7,049 nucleotides of DNA from Marisimplicoccus framensis_A (GTDB lineage: Bacteria; Bacteroidota; Bacteroidia; Flavobacteriales; Flavobacteriaceae): contig JBELLF010000046.1 in the NCBI GenBank assembly GCA_042088875.1, forward strand, positions 1-7,049. The letters run 5' to 3'. The position numbers and the translations under genes are program-made. Below the pieces are notes generated by a model. The model saw nothing but the letters and a program-made list of their open reading frames with translations. It did no database searches and was not told the origin of the DNA. Numbering within the stretch: the first letter of the stretch is position 1; the number at the start of each line of letters is the position of its first letter. Positions 1-6,343 of this stretch are shown in pieces.

Positions 1-38
1 TCGTGAATAAAACTGTTATGTAATAGCTTGTCTCACGA
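1..38 (+). promoter_or_regulatory. Partial trp leader with a possible alternative RNA pairing
   Basis: This is the visible tail of the untranslated leader ahead of trpE. All three forward frames are closed by stops here (TGA at 4-6, TAA at 8-10, TAA at 21-23), so no upstream protein runs into trpE. The first six bases (TCGTGA) are an exact reverse complement of bases 33-38 (TCACGA), which are the loop and the first two 3'-arm bases of the terminator hairpin. Pairing the two would compete with the hairpin. No TGG Trp codon is present in 1-55, so a Trp-rich leader peptide, if one exists, must lie upstream of the window. The pairing is short and cut by the window edge, so its role is a guess. 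Confidence 0.3.
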
Positions 39-52
39 CAGGCTTTTTTTTT
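25..52 (+). terminator. Intrinsic terminator abutting trpE, probable trp attenuator
   Basis: An 8-bp stem is formed by 25-32 (AGCTTGTC) and 37-44 (GACAGGCT), with one T-G wobble and a TCAC tetraloop. It is followed directly by an uninterrupted T-run ending at 52, which is the classic form of a rho-independent terminator. It points only toward + strand transcription, because the reverse-strand copy is not followed by a T-run. The trpE ATG begins at 56, just 3 nt after the T-run, so a conventional promoter cannot fit in between and transcripts reaching trpE should have crossed this hairpin. That makes conditional read-through (attenuation) the simplest reading. Control of trp operons by attenuation is well established in other bacteria; the sensing mechanism here cannot be seen. 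Alternatively it is only the terminator of an upstream gene. Confidence 0.8.
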
Positions 53-55
53 GCT

Positions 56-1459
56 ATGAAAACAATAAAAATAAATACATATTCAAAAAAAATTATAGCT
101 GACACTATAACTCCTGTTGAAGTTTACCTCAAGATTAGAGATAAATTTCCAAACAGCATACTCCTGGAAAGTAGTGATTATATGCAAGCTGGTAATAATT
201 ATTCATTTATATGTTTTAATCAAACTGGAATGTTTGAGGTTAAAAATCATGTTTTAAATCAAAAACTACCTGGATGTAAAGTTGATTCTATGAAAATGGA
301 TAATGATAAAAGTATTACATATTACTTAAACAACTACTTAAATAGTTTTGATGCTGAGAAGACTAATTCAAAGTTTATTACTAATGGATTGTTTGGTTAC
401 ATGTCACATGAATCAGTAAAATATCAAGAGGATATCAATTTTAGCTCTAAAAAAAGTGATTTAGAGATTCCCGATATTTATTATGGATTTTACAAAAATA
501 TAATTGCAATTAGTCTATTTAATCATGAAGCACATATTTTTTGTAATTCTCATGATGACTCAAATAATTTAAAAGAAGTTGGTGATATAATTAATTCCAA
601 GAGTTATTCAACATTTAATTACAAAAACATAGGTAAAAAAACATCTAATATTAGTGATGAAGAATTTTTAGAATATGTAGCAAAAGCAAAAGAACATTGC
701 AAAAGAGGTGATGTCTTTCAGCTTGTTTTATCAAGGAGGTTTAATCAAAAATTTGAAGGTGATGAGTTCAACGTATACAGATCTTTAAGATCTATTAACC
801 CCTCACCCTATTTATTTTTCTTTGATTATGGAAATTTTAAGATTTTTGGTAGCTCCCCTGAAGCTCAGATAATAATTAATAGTGGAAAAGCAGAGATTCA
901 TCCAATTGCTGGAACATTTAAAAGAACTGGTGATGACGAAAGAGATGAAGAAAAAGCAAAGGAATTGTCTATGGACCCAAAAGAAAACTCTGAGCATATT
1001 ATGTTAGTAGATCTCGCAAGAAATGATTTAAGTAGAAATGGAAGCAATGTAAAAGTTGAAAAAAACAGAGAGATTCAATTTTTCTCTCATGTAATTCATT
1101 TAGTTTCTAAGGTTACTGCCAATTTAAAGGATACATCCAAAATTTTTCAAGTTGTAATGGATACATTTCCAGCGGGAACACTTTCAGGAGCTCCAAAGCA
1201 TAGAGCCCTCACGTTAATTGAAAAGTATGAAAAAGTAAATAGAAATTTTTATGGTGGAGCCATTGGATATATGGACTTCAATGGGAATTTTAACCATGCA
1301 ATTATCATTAGATCTTTTTTTAGTAAAAATAATGAACTAAGTTATCAAGCAGGAGCCGGTATAGTCATCAAATCCAAACCTCAAGATGAACTTCAAGAAG
1401 TGTATAATAAATTAGGAGCATTAGATTATGCTCTAAAAAATGCTGAAGACATAAAATGA
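56..1459 (+). CDS. trpE: Anthranilate synthase component I (TrpE)
   Basis: Large subunit of anthranilate synthase, which converts chorismate to anthranilate using ammonia delivered by TrpG; cytoplasmic, first committed step of the pathway. The 467-aa protein has full length for the family. An N-terminal feedback element LLES (36-39) and NPSPYLF (248-254) match the tryptophan-binding site, so end-product inhibition is probably retained. The chorismate-binding core shows GSSPE (265-269), PIAGT (283-287), DPKENSEHIMLVDLARND (307-324), GTLSGAPK (374-381) and QAGAGIV (431-437). Ala in PIAGT, rather than the Lys of PIKGT, favours TrpE over the aminodeoxychorismate synthase PabB. The ATG at 56 is preferred because the sequence from residue 1 matches the usual start of Bacteroidota TrpE as I recall it; there is no Shine-Dalgarno, and the T-run of the terminator sits just upstream. 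The TGA stop overlaps the trpG start by 4 nt. The protein contains no tryptophan. Confidence 0.97.
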   Translation: MKTIKINTYSKKIIADTITPVEVYLKIRDKFPNSILLESSDYMQAGNNYSFICFNQTGMFEVKNHVLNQKLPGCKVDSMKMDNDKSITYYLNNYLNSFDAEKTNSKFITNGLFGYMSHESVKYQEDINFSSKKSDLEIPDIYYGFYKNIIAISLFNHEAHIFCNSHDDSNNLKEVGDIINSKSYSTFNYKNIGKKTSNISDEEFLEYVAKAKEHCKRGDVFQLVLSRRFNQKFEGDEFNVYRSLRSINPSPYLFFFDYGNFKIFGSSPEAQIIINSGKAEIHPIAGTFKRTGDDERDEEKAKELSMDPKENSEHIMLVDLARNDLSRNGSNVKVEKNREIQFFSHVIHLVSKVTANLKDTSKIFQVVMDTFPAGTLSGAPKHRALTLIEKYEKVNRNFYGGAIGYMDFNGNFNHAIIIRSFFSKNNELSYQAGAGIVIKSKPQDELQEVYNKLGALDYALKNAEDIK

Positions 1460-2022
1460 AAAAAATATTTTTAATAGATAATTATGACTCATTTACTTAT
1501 AATCTATCTCACTATTTAGAGGAGCTGGGCTGTAGAGTAGTTACAAAGAGAAATGATATGTTCGATATAAATGAAATAAAAGAGTATGATGGAATATTGA
1601 TTTCTCCAGGTCCAGGTATTCCTGATGAAGCTGGAATGACCAAGGAAGTAATTAAAAAGTATTTTAAAGAGAAAAATATATTAGGAGTTTGCTTGGGTCA
1701 GCAGGCTATAGCTGAAGTTTTTGGTGGAAAGATTGAAAATATGGAAGAAGTTTATCATGGTGTTGCTACTAAAATTAATTGCAAAAAAAATGATGAAATT
1801 TTTGATAATATTCCAGAATCTATTGAAGTAGGAAGGTACCATTCTTGGATTGTTAAAAAACCTTTACCAGAAAAACTTGTAATAACGTCTGAGGATGAAA
1901 ACAATCAAGTTATGTCATTGAAGCATACTGACTATCCTGTTCGTGGTGTACAGTTTCATCCAGAGTCAATTTTGACTCCACATGGAAAAACAATAATAAA
2001 AAATTGGATAAAAACACTATGA
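1456..2022 (+). CDS. trpG: Anthranilate synthase glutamine amidotransferase (TrpG)
   Basis: Small subunit that hydrolyses glutamine and passes ammonia to TrpE. The 188-aa protein is a single class I glutamine amidotransferase domain, not fused to TrpD. The catalytic triad is visible: Cys79 in GVCLGQQA (77-84), and His168 and Glu170 in GVQFHPES (164-171). Other family signatures are NYDSFTYNL (9-17), the oxyanion-region PGPG (51-54) and GRYHSW (126-131). The gene starts inside the trpE stop (ATGA), and its own TGA stop overlaps the trpD start in the same way, suggesting translational coupling and balanced subunit output. The same fold and motifs serve PabA in folate synthesis, and one protein can supply both pathways in some bacteria. 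Its place between trpE and trpD makes TrpG the main call; a dual role cannot be excluded. It contains two of only five Trp residues in the whole trp set. Confidence 0.96.
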   Translation: MKKIFLIDNYDSFTYNLSHYLEELGCRVVTKRNDMFDINEIKEYDGILISPGPGIPDEAGMTKEVIKKYFKEKNILGVCLGQQAIAEVFGGKIENMEEVYHGVATKINCKKNDEIFDNIPESIEVGRYHSWIVKKPLPEKLVITSEDENNQVMSLKHTDYPVRGVQFHPESILTPHGKTIIKNWIKTL

Positions 2023-3011
2023 AAGAAATTCTAAATAGATTGATTAAATATAAAACCCTAAATGAGGTTGAATCAAAAGATATCCTAATTAAGATTTCCA
2101 ATGGTGAGCTTAATAATAGCCAAATAACATCTTTTCTAACAGTTTATATGATGAGAAATATAACTCTTCAAGAACTTAAGGGTTTTAAAGATGCCTTAAT
2201 TGAACTTTGTATAAAAGTTGATTTAAAAGAATTTGATACAATTGATTTATGCGGAACTGGAGGAGATGGAAAGGATACTTTTAATATTTCAACCTTGGCT
2301 TCTTTTGTAACTGCTGGGTCAGGATGTAAAGTTGCAAAACATGGAAATTATGGTGTTTCCTCAGGATGTGGTTCAAGTAATGTATTGGAATCGTTAGGTG
2401 TAAAGTTTACTAATGATTATGATATTTTAAAAAAAGCAATCGATAAATCTGGAATATGTTTTCTTCATGCACCCTTGTTTCATCCAGCAATGAAAAATGT
2501 TGCACCAATCAGAAAAGAGCTTGGTATGAAGACTTTTTTCAATATGCTAGGTCCACTTGTTAACCCTTCAATGCCTAAGAAACAAATTGTTGGTGTTTTT
2601 AATCTTGAACTAGCAAGAATATATAATTACCTACTTCAAAAAACTAATAAAAAATATAGCATAATATACTCATTGGATGGATATGATGAAATATCATTAA
2701 CAAACGATACAAAAATATATTCTAATAACTCTGAAAAAAATTATTCATCAAAGGAATTTGGACTAGAGAATATAAAACCAGATGAAATCAAAGGTGGAGT
2801 TGACATCCCCTCATCCTCTAAAATATTCATGAATGTTCTAAATGGTACTGGGACGGAAAGCCAAAATAATGTTGTATGCGCTAATGCAGGTGTTGCTATT
2901 TCAACTTCAAAAGGTATTAGTATTTCAGAAGGGTTTGAAGCTGCAAAAGAATCATTAAAATCTAGTAAAGCATTGAGTTCCTTCAATAAATTAAAAGAAA
3001 TAATGAAATGA
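2019..3011 (+). CDS. trpD: Anthranilate phosphoribosyltransferase (TrpD)
   Basis: Transfers phosphoribosyl from PRPP to anthranilate, giving N-(5'-phosphoribosyl)-anthranilate; cytoplasmic, second pathway step. I chose the ATG at 2019, which gives 330 aa and an ATGA overlap with the trpG stop, identical to the junctions on either side. An in-frame TTG at 2004 would add only five residues (start codon, then DKNT) and lengthen the overlap, so it is less likely. The small N-terminal helical domain (about 1-70) precedes the PRPP-binding domain, with CGTGGDGKDTFNIST (78-92), KHGNYGVSSGCGSSNVLE (107-124), the anthranilate-site PIRKELG (163-169), NMLGPLVNP (175-183) and DGYDEIS (220-226), whose acidic residues bind magnesium in this family. 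Length is normal and no key motif is missing. There are no tryptophan residues. Confidence 0.96.
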   Translation: MKEILNRLIKYKTLNEVESKDILIKISNGELNNSQITSFLTVYMMRNITLQELKGFKDALIELCIKVDLKEFDTIDLCGTGGDGKDTFNISTLASFVTAGSGCKVAKHGNYGVSSGCGSSNVLESLGVKFTNDYDILKKAIDKSGICFLHAPLFHPAMKNVAPIRKELGMKTFFNMLGPLVNPSMPKKQIVGVFNLELARIYNYLLQKTNKKYSIIYSLDGYDEISLTNDTKIYSNNSEKNYSSKEFGLENIKPDEIKGGVDIPSSSKIFMNVLNGTGTESQNNVVCANAGVAISTSKGISISEGFEAAKESLKSSKALSSFNKLKEIMK

Positions 3012-3799
3012 AAATTTTAGATAAAATTGTCGAAGATAAAAAAATAGAGCTAAAGGATTTATCCTCCAAAATTCCAGTAACATTACTCGAAAAAAGAAGT
3101 TTATTCTCAAGACAATGTATTTCATTAAAAAATTCAATATTAAATAGTCCCAGTGGGATAATATGCGAGTTTAAAAGAAAATCTCCATCCAATAATAATA
3201 TTAACTATGAAACGAATATCATCGATGTTGTTGAAGGATACCAAAATGCCGGAGCTGTTGGAGTATCGATTTTAACAAACAAAAAATATTTTGATGGTGA
3301 CATTAATGACATAATTGAAACAAGAGATATTTCTGATATACCAATTCTTAGAAAAGAATTTATTGTGAGTGAATATCAAGTAATTGAAGCTAAATCTATT
3401 GGATCTGATGCAATATTACTTATTGCATCAATTCTTGAATCAGAAGAAATATCAAAATTAAGTTCATTAGCAAAAAGTTTAGGTCTTGAGGTATTAGTTG
3501 AGATTCATTCTTTTGATGAATTAAAAAAAATATCCAGTAATGATATTGACGTAATTGGAGTTAATAACAGAAATCTTGACACTTTAGAAGTTGACATAAG
3601 TAATAGTGAAAAGCTCTTTGATAAAATTCCTGATCAATTTGTAAAGATATCTGAAAGTGGCATTAGCAAAGTTGAATCAATATTAAGACTGAGAGAAATA
3701 GGCTATCAGGGATTTTTAATAGGTGAAAATTTTATGAAAACTAGCGATCCTATGATTTCAGCTTATAATTTTATAAAAAAGGTTGAAAATGAAATTTAA
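3008..3799 (+). CDS. trpC: Indole-3-glycerol phosphate synthase (TrpC)
   Basis: Closes the indole ring, converting 1-(2-carboxyphenylamino)-1-deoxyribulose 5-phosphate to indole-3-glycerol phosphate with loss of CO2 and water. The 263-aa protein is a monofunctional (beta/alpha)8 barrel, unlike the TrpC-TrpF fusion of enteric bacteria. Family active-site residues can be placed: Glu54 and Lys56 in CEFKRKSPS (53-61), Lys116 in LRKEF (114-118), Glu165 in VEIH (164-167), Asn186 in GVNNRNL (184-190) and Ser217 in SESGIS (215-220). The phosphate-binding end of the barrel is FLIGENFM (236-243). The start overlaps the trpD stop as ATGA, and the 3' end overlaps trpF by 11 nt. There are no tryptophan residues. 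The LRKEF and SESGI motifs make confusion with other barrel enzymes unlikely. Confidence 0.96.
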   Translation: MKILDKIVEDKKIELKDLSSKIPVTLLEKRSLFSRQCISLKNSILNSPSGIICEFKRKSPSNNNINYETNIIDVVEGYQNAGAVGVSILTNKKYFDGDINDIIETRDISDIPILRKEFIVSEYQVIEAKSIGSDAILLIASILESEEISKLSSLAKSLGLEVLVEIHSFDELKKISSNDIDVIGVNNRNLDTLEVDISNSEKLFDKIPDQFVKISESGISKVESILRLREIGYQGFLIGENFMKTSDPMISAYNFIKKVENEI

Positions 3800-4418
3800 A
3801 GTTTGCGGATTATTTAACGAGGAAAATATTAATAAAGTTGCGAAGTTAAATCCAGATTATGTTGGTCATATCTTTTGGGAGAAATCTGTCAGATATTTAA
3901 ATATTATAAGTCCTAATCTAAAAAAAGAAATTAAAAAAACTGGTGTTTTTTTTAACTCTAAAATAGATAATGTGTTTAATAGAATCAATGAACATAATTT
4001 AGCATGTGTACAATTGCACGGTGAAGAGTCTCCTCAGTATTGTAGAAATATTATGGATAGTGGAACTAAAGTGATTAAATCTTTCAGGATAGATGATGAT
4101 TTTGATTTTTCTATTTTAAAAAATTATGAAAACAATTGTGATTTATTTTTATTTGATTCAAAATCAGAACTTCCTGGTGGAACTGGGAAATCGTTCAATT
4201 GGGAAAATTTAAAAAAATATAAATTAAAAAAAGAATTTTTTATAAGTGGTGGAATAGGACTTCATTCAATTGAATCACTAATTGAACTTTTTAAAATGGA
4301 TCTTCCTATATATGGTGTCGATGTTAATAGTAAATTTGAGGATGAAAAATATTTAAAGAAAATTGATGAATTAAAAACTTTTATAGAAACAATAAAAAAT
4401 GAAATATACAGTAGATAA
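3789..4418 (+). CDS. trpF: Phosphoribosylanthranilate isomerase (TrpF)
   Basis: Carries out the Amadori rearrangement of phosphoribosylanthranilate, the step between TrpD and TrpC. The ATG at 3789 gives 209 aa beginning with the expected KVCG strand; an in-frame TTG at 3783 would add just two residues. A GG pair at 3781-3782 after an A-run is the closest thing to a Shine-Dalgarno in the operon, but it lies within coding sequence. The catalytic pair is Cys6 in KVCG (4-7) and Asp123 in LFDSK (121-125). Other family motifs are VQLHGEE (74-80), LPGGTGKSFNW (128-138), SGGIG (153-157) and GVDVNS (176-181). The barrel is one of the more diverged proteins here: GHIFWEKSVRY (26-36) replaces the usual GFIF...SPRY, and the C-terminal PGxKD segment is altered. 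It overlaps trpC by 11 nt and trpB by 20 nt. Confidence 0.93.
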   Translation: MKFKVCGLFNEENINKVAKLNPDYVGHIFWEKSVRYLNIISPNLKKEIKKTGVFFNSKIDNVFNRINEHNLACVQLHGEESPQYCRNIMDSGTKVIKSFRIDDDFDFSILKNYENNCDLFLFDSKSELPGGTGKSFNWENLKKYKLKKEFFISGGIGLHSIESLIELFKMDLPIYGVDVNSKFEDEKYLKKIDELKTFIETIKNEIYSR

Positions 4419-5580
4419 AAAAGGGTTTTATGGAAACTTCGGAGGTGCTTTTGTACCTGAAATGCTATTTCCAAATCTAGACGAACTAGAAAAAAATTAT
4501 AATAAGATTATTAATGATTCTAATTTCCAAAAAGATTATAATAATCTTTTAAAGGATTATGTAGGAAGGCCTACACCACTTTATTTTGCTGAAAGAATGT
4601 CAGAGAAATATAAATGTAAAATTTACTTTAAAAGAGAAGATCTGTGTCATACCGGAGCACACAAAATAAATAACACGGTAGGTCAAATTTTATTGGCTAA
4701 AATATTAGGAAAAAAAAGAATAATTGCTGAAACAGGTGCTGGTCAACACGGAGTAGCAACTGCAACAGTATGTGCATTAGCAGGAATCGAGTGTGTAATA
4801 TATATGGGTGCAGTTGACATCAAAAGACAAGCTCCAAATGTAGCGAGAATGAAAATGTTAGGGGCATCAATAGTTGCTGCTGAATCAGGGAGTAAAACTC
4901 TAAAAGACGCTACTAATGAAGCGATTAGAGATTGGATTAATAATCCTGTGACTACACATTACATAATTGGATCAGTAGTAGGTCCTCATCCTTATCCTGA
5001 TATGGTTGCAAAGTTTCAAGCTGTAGTTTCTGAGGAGATAAAGTCTCAGTTGCATGATAAAGAAGGGACTGAATACCCTAACTATTTAATAGCAAATATT
5101 GGAGGTGGTAGCAATGCTGCAGGCTTATATTATCATTATTTAGAAGATGAAAACGTAAAAATTATTTCAGTTGAGGCTGCTGGAGAAGGTATTGAATCTG
5201 GTAAAAGCGCTGCAACATCAGTTCTTGGAAAAACGGGTATTATTCACGGAAGTAAAACACTATTAATGCAGACTAAAGATGGGCAAATAGTTGAACCATA
5301 TTCTATTTCAGCTGGTCTTGATTATCCAGGAGTAGGTCCACTTCATGCTCATTTACTTGAAAGCAAAAGAGCAGAATTTATGTCAATAACTGATAGTGAT
5401 GCTATGCTTGCAGGACTTGAGGTCTCAAAACTTGAGGGAATTATACCTGCAATAGAAACTGCGCATGCTTTCGCTGCATTTAAATATCTAGATTTTAAAG
5501 CTGATGATATTATAGTTGTTAACTTCTCGGGTAGAGGGGATAAGGATTTGAATACATACATTGATTATTTTAATTTATAA
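4399..5580 (+). CDS. trpB: Tryptophan synthase beta chain (TrpB)
   Basis: PLP-dependent subunit that joins indole and L-serine to make L-tryptophan, in complex with TrpA. At 393 aa it is the standard TrpB1 type. It opens with GFYGNFGGAFVPE (9-21), then GRPTPLYFAE (56-65). The PLP-binding lysine is Lys89 in REDLCHTGAHKINN (79-92), with Cys83 where many homologues have Asn. Glu111 in AETGAGQHG (110-118) matches the catalytic acid-base residue, GGGSNA (235-240) binds the PLP phosphate, LDYPGVGP (307-314) carries Asp308 of the closing region, and Ser377 in NFSGRGDKD (375-383) contacts the PLP ring nitrogen. The start lies 20 nt inside trpF. The stop shares one base with the trpA start (TAATG), which suggests tight coupling of the two subunits. 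It is the best conserved protein in the window. Confidence 0.98.
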   Translation: MKYTVDKKGFYGNFGGAFVPEMLFPNLDELEKNYNKIINDSNFQKDYNNLLKDYVGRPTPLYFAERMSEKYKCKIYFKREDLCHTGAHKINNTVGQILLAKILGKKRIIAETGAGQHGVATATVCALAGIECVIYMGAVDIKRQAPNVARMKMLGASIVAAESGSKTLKDATNEAIRDWINNPVTTHYIIGSVVGPHPYPDMVAKFQAVVSEEIKSQLHDKEGTEYPNYLIANIGGGSNAAGLYYHYLEDENVKIISVEAAGEGIESGKSAATSVLGKTGIIHGSKTLLMQTKDGQIVEPYSISAGLDYPGVGPLHAHLLESKRAEFMSITDSDAMLAGLEVSKLEGIIPAIETAHAFAAFKYLDFKADDIIVVNFSGRGDKDLNTYIDYFNL

Positions 5581-6341
5581 TGAATAGAATAGACAAGAAA
5601 CTGGAAGAAGAGGGAAAGTTATTGTCCATATACTTCACAGCTGGTTACCCTAATTTAAATGATACGAAAGATATTATTATTAGGTTGCAGGAATCAGGTG
5701 TAGATATGATTGAAATCGGTCTACCATTTAGTGATCCTCTTGCTGATGGACCAACAATTCAAGATAGCTCTACTATTGCAATTAAAAACGGAATGAATAC
5801 TAACATATTGTTTGATCAATTAAAAGGAATAAGAGATGAAGTCTCCATTCCATTAATTATTATGGGGTACTTTAATCCTATGCTTCAATATGGTGTTGAG
5901 GCCTTTTGTAAAAAATGTAATGAAATTGGAATTGATGGATTAATAATACCTGACTTACCAATTGATTATTATGAAGAAAATTATAAAGCATTGTTTGAAG
6001 AAAATAAGCTTTATAATATGTTTTTAATAGCTCCCCAGACATCAGATAAAAGAATTAGAAAGATTGACTCAATATCCAATGGGTTTATTTATATGGTAAG
6101 TTCATCAAGTATCACAGGATCAAAGGATTCTTTCAGCTCAGAACAAATTAATTATTTTGAAAGAATCGAGAAAATGAACCTAGATACACCGAGAATTATT
6201 GGTTTTGGTGTTGGAAATAAAGAAACATTCGATGCCGCAGTTGGCTATTCAAAAGGTGCAATAATTGGATCAGCATTTATAAAAAATCTTCATGAAAGTG
6301 GTGTAAGTTCTATAGATTCATTTATTAAATCAATAAGATAA
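5580..6341 (+). CDS. trpA: Tryptophan synthase alpha chain (TrpA)
   Basis: Cleaves indole-3-glycerol phosphate to indole and glyceraldehyde 3-phosphate and channels the indole to TrpB. The 253-aa (beta/alpha)8 barrel is slightly shorter than the enteric enzyme. YFTAGYP (18-24) is present, and the two catalytic acids are Glu45 and Asp56 in EIGLPFSDPLADGPT (45-59). MGYFNPMLQYG (95-105), GLIIPDLP (120-127), GFGVGNKETF (208-217) and IIGSAFI (228-234) complete the barrel signatures. The mobile active-site loop reads YMVSSSSITGS (171-181), Ser-rich where enteric TrpA has SRSGVTG, but the important Thr (179) and Gly (180) are kept. No ribosome-binding site is seen; translation probably restarts from trpB through the TAATG junction. 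It contains no tryptophan. Confidence 0.97.
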   Translation: MNRIDKKLEEEGKLLSIYFTAGYPNLNDTKDIIIRLQESGVDMIEIGLPFSDPLADGPTIQDSSTIAIKNGMNTNILFDQLKGIRDEVSIPLIIMGYFNPMLQYGVEAFCKKCNEIGIDGLIIPDLPIDYYEENYKALFEENKLYNMFLIAPQTSDKRIRKIDSISNGFIYMVSSSSITGSKDSFSSEQINYFERIEKMNLDTPRIIGFGVGNKETFDAAVGYSKGAIIGSAFIKNLHESGVSSIDSFIKSIR

Positions 6342-6343
6342 AA

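Noticed and set aside
3..23. Tiny ORF GTG AAT AAA ACT GTT ATG TAA as a leader peptide
   Set aside because: It has no Trp codons and no ribosome-binding signal, and an ORF of this size is expected by chance.
28..53. Bacteroidota-type promoter (TTG ... TAnnTTTG) inside the hairpin, giving a leaderless trpE mRNA
   Set aside because: TTTTTTTG at 46-53 matches the -7 box except for its key A, and the TTG at 28-30 is spaced too closely (15 nt). The T-run is better explained by the terminator. A mapped 5' end would settle it.
1..55. T-box or TRAP-binding leader
   Set aside because: No T-box antiterminator core sequence and no series of GAG/TAG triplets is visible; the leader is cut by the window edge, so upstream elements cannot be judged.
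341..352. TAGTTTTG inside trpE as an internal -7 promoter box
   Set aside because: It lies in the middle of the trpE coding region with no suitable gene start nearby, and such matches are common by chance in A+T-rich DNA.
812..997. Minus-strand open frames across the window (here, and at 1910-2101, 2741-2986, 2983-3192, 4262-4474, 5349-5561, 6373-6627, 6691-6876)
   Set aside because: All lie opposite well-supported conserved genes, their translations show no recognisable domain, and they are best explained as by-products of the coding strand.
2004..2018. TTG at 2004 as the trpD start
   Set aside because: It would add only five residues and give a 19-nt overlap. The ATG at 2019 gives the same ATGA junction as trpE/trpG and trpD/trpC, and the usual TrpD N-terminus.
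3783..3788. TTG at 3783 as the trpF start
   Set aside because: It adds two residues only. The ATG at 3789 begins the protein directly at the expected first beta strand.
4709..4719. Long A- or T-runs inside genes (for example near 3525, 3945 and 4710) as programmed frameshift or slippage sites
   Set aside because: Each gene is intact in a single frame through the run, with motifs on both sides in register. Such runs are expected at this base composition.
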